This document shows positions 61,519 through 64,000 of a stretch of DNA of 64,000 nucleotides, piece after piece. The stretch is from assembly GCF_016820445.1 (NCBI RefSeq), contig NZ_JADHDT010000006.1:62001-126000 (forward strand), written 5' to 3'. Numbering within the stretch: the first letter of the stretch is position 1; each line of letters opens with the position of its first letter. The translations under genes were made by a program, and so were the position numbers. The stretch is from Sphingomonas beigongshangi (GTDB taxonomy: Bacteria; Pseudomonadota; Alphaproteobacteria; Sphingomonadales; Sphingomonadaceae). The notes beneath the pieces are model-generated. The model worked only from the letters and a program-made list of their open reading frames with translations. It had not been told where the DNA came from and did not search any database.

Positions 61519-62178
61519 ATGAGCGAGACCATTACGCTCGCAGCCGAGACGCGCGACCGGGTTGGCAAGGGAGCCTCCCGGGCGCTGCGTCGTGACGGCC
61601 GCGTCCCCGCCGTGATCTACGGCCTGAACAAGGAACCGACCTCGATCCACCTCGAGGAGAAGGCGCTGACCAAGGCGCTGATGACCGGCCACTTCTTCAC
61701 CTCCGTCATCATGATCAACGGCGAGCGTACGCTGCCGAAGGACGTAGCGTTCCATCCGGTCACCGACCGTCCGACGCACGCCGACTTCCTGCGCATCAGC
61801 GAGCATGCGACCGTCACGGTCGCCGTGCCCGTCGTGTTCACGGACGAGGACGAGAGCCGTGGCCTGAAGCAGGGCGGCGTGCTCAACATCACCCGTCACG
61901 AGGTCGAGCTGGTCGTCGACGCCGCCGACATCCCGACCGAGCTGACCATCTCGCTCAAGGGTCGCGAGATCGGCGATTCGATCCACATCAGCGACGTGCA
62001 GCTGCCCAAGGGCGCGACGCCGGCGATCGACGACCGCGATTTCGCGATCGCGACGATCGTGCCGCCGACCGTCCCGACCGCCGCTGACGAGGCGCTCGAG
62101 GCCGAAGTGGCCGAGGCCCAGTCGGCTGAGGCCGCCGAGGCTGCCGCCGAGGGCGACGAGGAGTCGGCCGAGGGCTGA
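61519..62178 (+). CDS. rplY: 50S ribosomal protein L25/general stress protein Ctc
   Basis: This 219-residue protein is the long Ctc form of L25, which binds 5S rRNA in the large subunit. The L25 domain ([24 protein letters not shown] region, about 10-95) is followed by a beta domain and an acidic Ala/Glu-rich tail ([20 protein letters not shown]). ATG at 61519 has GGAGA upstream. pth follows after a terminator, the common arrangement. Confidence 0.95.
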   Translation: MSETITLAAETRDRVGKGASRALRRDGRVPAVIYGLNKEPTSIHLEEKALTKALMTGHFFTSVIMINGERTLPKDVAFHPVTDRPTHADFLRISEHATVTVAVPVVFTDEDESRGLKQGGVLNITRHEVELVVDAADIPTELTISLKGREIGDSIHISDVQLPKGATPAIDDRDFAIATIVPPTVPTAADEALEAEVAEAQSAEAAEAAAEGDEESAEG

Positions 62179-62205
62179 TCGCCCCGTCGACCTCGACTAT
62201 GATTG

Positions 62206-62248
62206 CGGGGCAGGGTAGCGGCGACGCTCCCCTGCCCTTCGTCTTTTT
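62206..62248 (+). terminator. Intrinsic terminator between rplY and pth
   Basis: GGGCAGGG and AGCG on the left (62209-62220) pair with CGCT and CCCTGCCC on the right (62225-62237), followed by TTCGTCTTTTT. It should reduce read-through into pth. Confidence 0.7.
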
Positions 62249-62260
62249 GGAGCGTTCGCG

Positions 62261-62830
62261 ATGCAGATCTGGGCCGGGCTCGGCAATCCGGGGCCGCAAT
62301 ATGCGCTGCACCGGCACAACGTCGGCTTCATGGCGCTCGATACGATCGCGGAGATGCACGGCTTCTCCCCGGTCAAGAAGCAGTTCCAGGGCTGGACGCA
62401 GGAAGGGCGGATCGGCAGCGACAAGATCGTGCTGCTCAAGCCGGCGACATTCATGAACGAGAGCGGTCGCGCGATCGGCGAGGCGCTGCGCTTCTACAAA
62501 CTGGGGCCCGATGCATTGACCGTGTTCCACGACGAGCTCGACCTCGCACCGTTCAAGGTCAAGGTGAAGCGCGGCGGCGGGACCGCGGGCCATAACGGAC
62601 TTCGCTCGACCGACCAGCATCTGGGACCGGATTTTCGCCGCGTGCGGCTGGGCATCGGCCACCCGGGGCACAAGGATCGCGTCACCGGCCATGTGCTGGG
62701 CAATTACGCCAAGGCGGAGATGGACGCGCTCGCCGACATGCTGGGCGCGGTCGGGGCGGAGGCGCCCTGGCTCGCCGCGGGCGACGACGTGCGCTTCATG
62801 AACGACGTGGCGCTGAGGATGGGACAATGA
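62261..62830 (+). CDS. pth: Peptidyl-tRNA hydrolase
   Basis: This 189-residue enzyme frees stalled peptidyl-tRNA. It has the N-terminal GLGNPGPQYALHRHNVGFMALD with the catalytic His, the KPATFMNESGRAIGEAL loop, and FHDELDLAPFKVKVKRGGG TAGHNGLRS region with the catalytic Asp. Full length. Its TGA overlaps the next start (ATGA, 62827-62830). Confidence 0.96.
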   Translation: MQIWAGLGNPGPQYALHRHNVGFMALDTIAEMHGFSPVKKQFQGWTQEGRIGSDKIVLLKPATFMNESGRAIGEALRFYKLGPDALTVFHDELDLAPFKVKVKRGGGTAGHNGLRSTDQHLGPDFRRVRLGIGHPGHKDRVTGHVLGNYAKAEMDALADMLGAVGAEAPWLAAGDDVRFMNDVALRMGQ

Positions 62831-63426
62831 CGATACGGTCTCTGTTCGCGACTCGCTTCTACGACGCCCCGCTCGGCGATGCCGACCTGCTCGCCGAACT
62901 CGAAGAGGCGGCACGCGACCTCGCGCGCGAAGATCGCGCCGGTATCGGCTGGTGCAAGGCGCACGGCTATCGCGGCTACACGTCCTATGCCTCGCTGAAC
63001 GACCTACCGGCCCGCGATCCGCGCTTCGCCGACCTTGTCAGGCTGCTCAACCGGCACGTCGCGACCTTCGCCCAGGCCTGCGCGTTCGACCTCGGCCGCA
63101 AGCTCAAGCTCGACAGCCTGTGGGTGAACGTCCTGAAGCCGGGTGGCAGCCATTCCGGGCACATCCATCCGCACAGCGTCGTCTCCGGCACGCTCTACGT
63201 CGCGGTGCCACCGGGAGCCGGTGCGCTCAAGCTCGAGGACCCTCGGCTACCGATGATGATGGCGGCGCCGACGCGAACCGACGACGCGCCGGAGGATCTC
63301 AGGACGTTCGTCTATGCGGTGCCCGAGCCGGGCAGCGTGTTCCTGTGGGAAAGCTGGCTGCGGCACGAGGTGGTGCCCAACGGCGCCAAGGGCGAACGAA
63401 TCAGCATCAGCTTCAACTATCGCTGA
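62827..63426 (+). CDS. Putative 2OG-Fe(II) oxygenase
   Basis: This 199-residue protein resembles the bacterial family of putative 2-oxoglutarate/iron oxygenases related to TIGR02466. It has the double-stranded beta-helix segment VNVLKPGGSHSGHIHPHSVV SGTLYV with candidate metal histidines, LKLEDPRLP, and a late WLRHEVVPN containing another His, then KGERISISFN with the 2-oxoglutarate-binding Arg. The oxidised substrate is unknown. Coupling to pth (ATGA) hints at a link to translation, but this is inference. Confidence 0.8.
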   Translation: MTIRSLFATRFYDAPLGDADLLAELEEAARDLAREDRAGIGWCKAHGYRGYTSYASLNDLPARDPRFADLVRLLNRHVATFAQACAFDLGRKLKLDSLWVNVLKPGGSHSGHIHPHSVVSGTLYVAVPPGAGALKLEDPRLPMMMAAPTRTDDAPEDLRTFVYAVPEPGSVFLWESWLRHEVVPNGAKGERISISFNYR

Positions 63427-63536
63427 TCCGCCGCGCCGCGCCCGCGATGGCGGGCGGCCTCGACCGCTTGCCCGAAACGCCGGTCCGGTCACGACCGCAA
63501 GGCGTCGTTCACCTGTCGGCGCTATGATCGGGGGCC

Positions 63537-63704
63537 ATGGACAAGACGTGGAACAAGGTCGGCCTGGCCGCCGTGGTGTTGCTGGCCCCCGGCGGGTTCC
63601 TGCTCGGGGCGACGTTGCTCGCCAACCATTACCGCAAGAAGGTCGCGGCCAAGGACGATGCGGGCGGCGAACCCGCCTCGCGCCCCGACGAGACCGACCT
63701 CTGA
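63537..63704 (+). CDS. 55-residue single-helix membrane protein
   Basis: MDKTWNKVGLAAVVLLAPGG begins a single hydrophobic helix that continues through FLLGATLLANHY and ends in a charged tail (RKKVAAKDDAGGEPASRPDE). The ATG follows GGGG five bases upstream. Composition and codon use look like a real gene. Function unknown. It converges with the HNH nuclease gene. Confidence 0.65.
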   Translation: MDKTWNKVGLAAVVLLAPGGFLLGATLLANHYRKKVAAKDDAGGEPASRPDETDL

Positions 63705-63768
63705 CCGGGCGACCGGATCGGCCCGGTGCGCCTGTCGGCGATGGCACGGGCGGCACTTCGCCCCCCGC

Positions 63769-64000
63769 TCAGCGTCCGCGCCGCGTGGGCGCATGGAAGT
63801 CGGGCGGCTTGTCGGCGATCCATCGGATGAAGCGCGCCATCCCGGGGTGATCGCGCAGCACGGCGGGTTCGGCAAAGTCCTTCGCGAGCGCCGCATTGGG
63901 GATCAGCGCATGGACGGTGCGGTGGCAGATCGGATGGACCGCCGCGGTGACGCGGCCGCCCTGTGACTTGGGCACGAGATGATGCCATTCGACCTTGCTG
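63769..64000 (-). CDS. HNH endonuclease-like protein, cut by window edge
   Basis: Reading from the right edge, the frame encodes VEWHHLVPKSQGGR followed by HPICHRTVHALI and a C-terminal part (HPGMARFIRWIADKPPDFHA). WHHLVPKSxGG and HPxCHRxxH form the beta-beta-alpha metal site of HNH nucleases. The N-terminal start lies beyond the window. Small stand-alone HNH proteins of this kind are common; the biological role is not known. Confidence 0.75.
   Translation of the reverse strand, partial: SKVEWHHLVPKSQGGRVTAAVHPICHRTVHALIPNAALAKDFAEPAVLRDHPGMARFIRWIADKPPDFHAPTRRGR

Noticed and set aside
1..64000. CRISPR array, tRNA, rRNA, insertion sequence or prophage
   Set aside because: No regularly spaced direct repeats, cloverleaf-type sequences, transposase or integrase frames or terminal inverted repeats were found on reading both strands.

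Overview
The window looks like chromosome of a GC-rich alphaproteobacterium, most likely a sphingomonad (Sphingomonas or a close relative). The reasons are the gene repertoire (DUF2794 next to cysE, DUF1476 next to bolA and grxD, large PstC/PstA, a TonB receptor feeding a carbohydrate locus), the frequent ATGA/GTGA/TTGA overlaps, and the GC-biased codon use. I see no rRNA, tRNA, CRISPR array, insertion sequence, integrase or phage gene. All assignments come from reading the sequence; no database search was run.

Layout. 1-7.3 kb: dinB, a membrane-anchored SET-domain protein, a two-gene signalling operon (REC-GGDEF-EAL regulator plus CHASE4-type histidine kinase) and a ROK sugar kinase. 7.6-23.2 kb: a carbohydrate locus. 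Two roughly 1000-residue paralogous exported pectate-lyase-fold proteins face each other across a LuxR-type HTH protein, a gluconate permease, a FadR-type regulator and gluconokinase. A TonB-dependent receptor and a three-gene set of exported proteins follow (Gfo/Idh/MocA oxidoreductase, cupin, gluconolactonase-like). Together they suggest uptake of a glycan or acidic sugar, oxidation to an aldonate outside the cytoplasm, import of gluconate and its phosphorylation.

23.6-30.9 kb: glmS, glmU, phosphoglycolate phosphatase and a lipoprotein. Then comes a tightly coupled minus-strand cassette: a Tat-type small secreted protein, a PqqD-like protein, an HPr-kinase-like kinase and a nucleotidyltransferase. 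This is the least explained system here and the best candidate for new biology. 31.0-38.2 kb: phoR-pstS-pstC-pstA-pstB-phoU-phoB, with a candidate Pho box at the end of phoR.

38.2-49.4 kb: a low-complexity exported protein, an SDR enzyme, a polytopic membrane protein, DUF2794 with cysE, a TSUP exporter, ahpC and ahpF, RNase T2 with a small membrane protein, nadC/nadA and a DUF4230 protein. 49.4-54.8 kb: a metallo-beta-lactamase-fold hydrolase, a BlaR1-like M56 peptidase with a BlaI repressor and two operator-like boxes, a GT4 glycosyltransferase, grxD, bolA and DUF1476. 54.9-64.0 kb: a 46-residue membrane protein, quinone oxidoreductase, leuD, a 35-residue ORF, leuC, a GST, scoB and scoA separated by an acid-phosphatase-like lipoprotein, rplY, pth, a 2OG-Fe(II) oxygenase-like protein, a 55-residue membrane protein and an HNH nuclease cut by the window edge.
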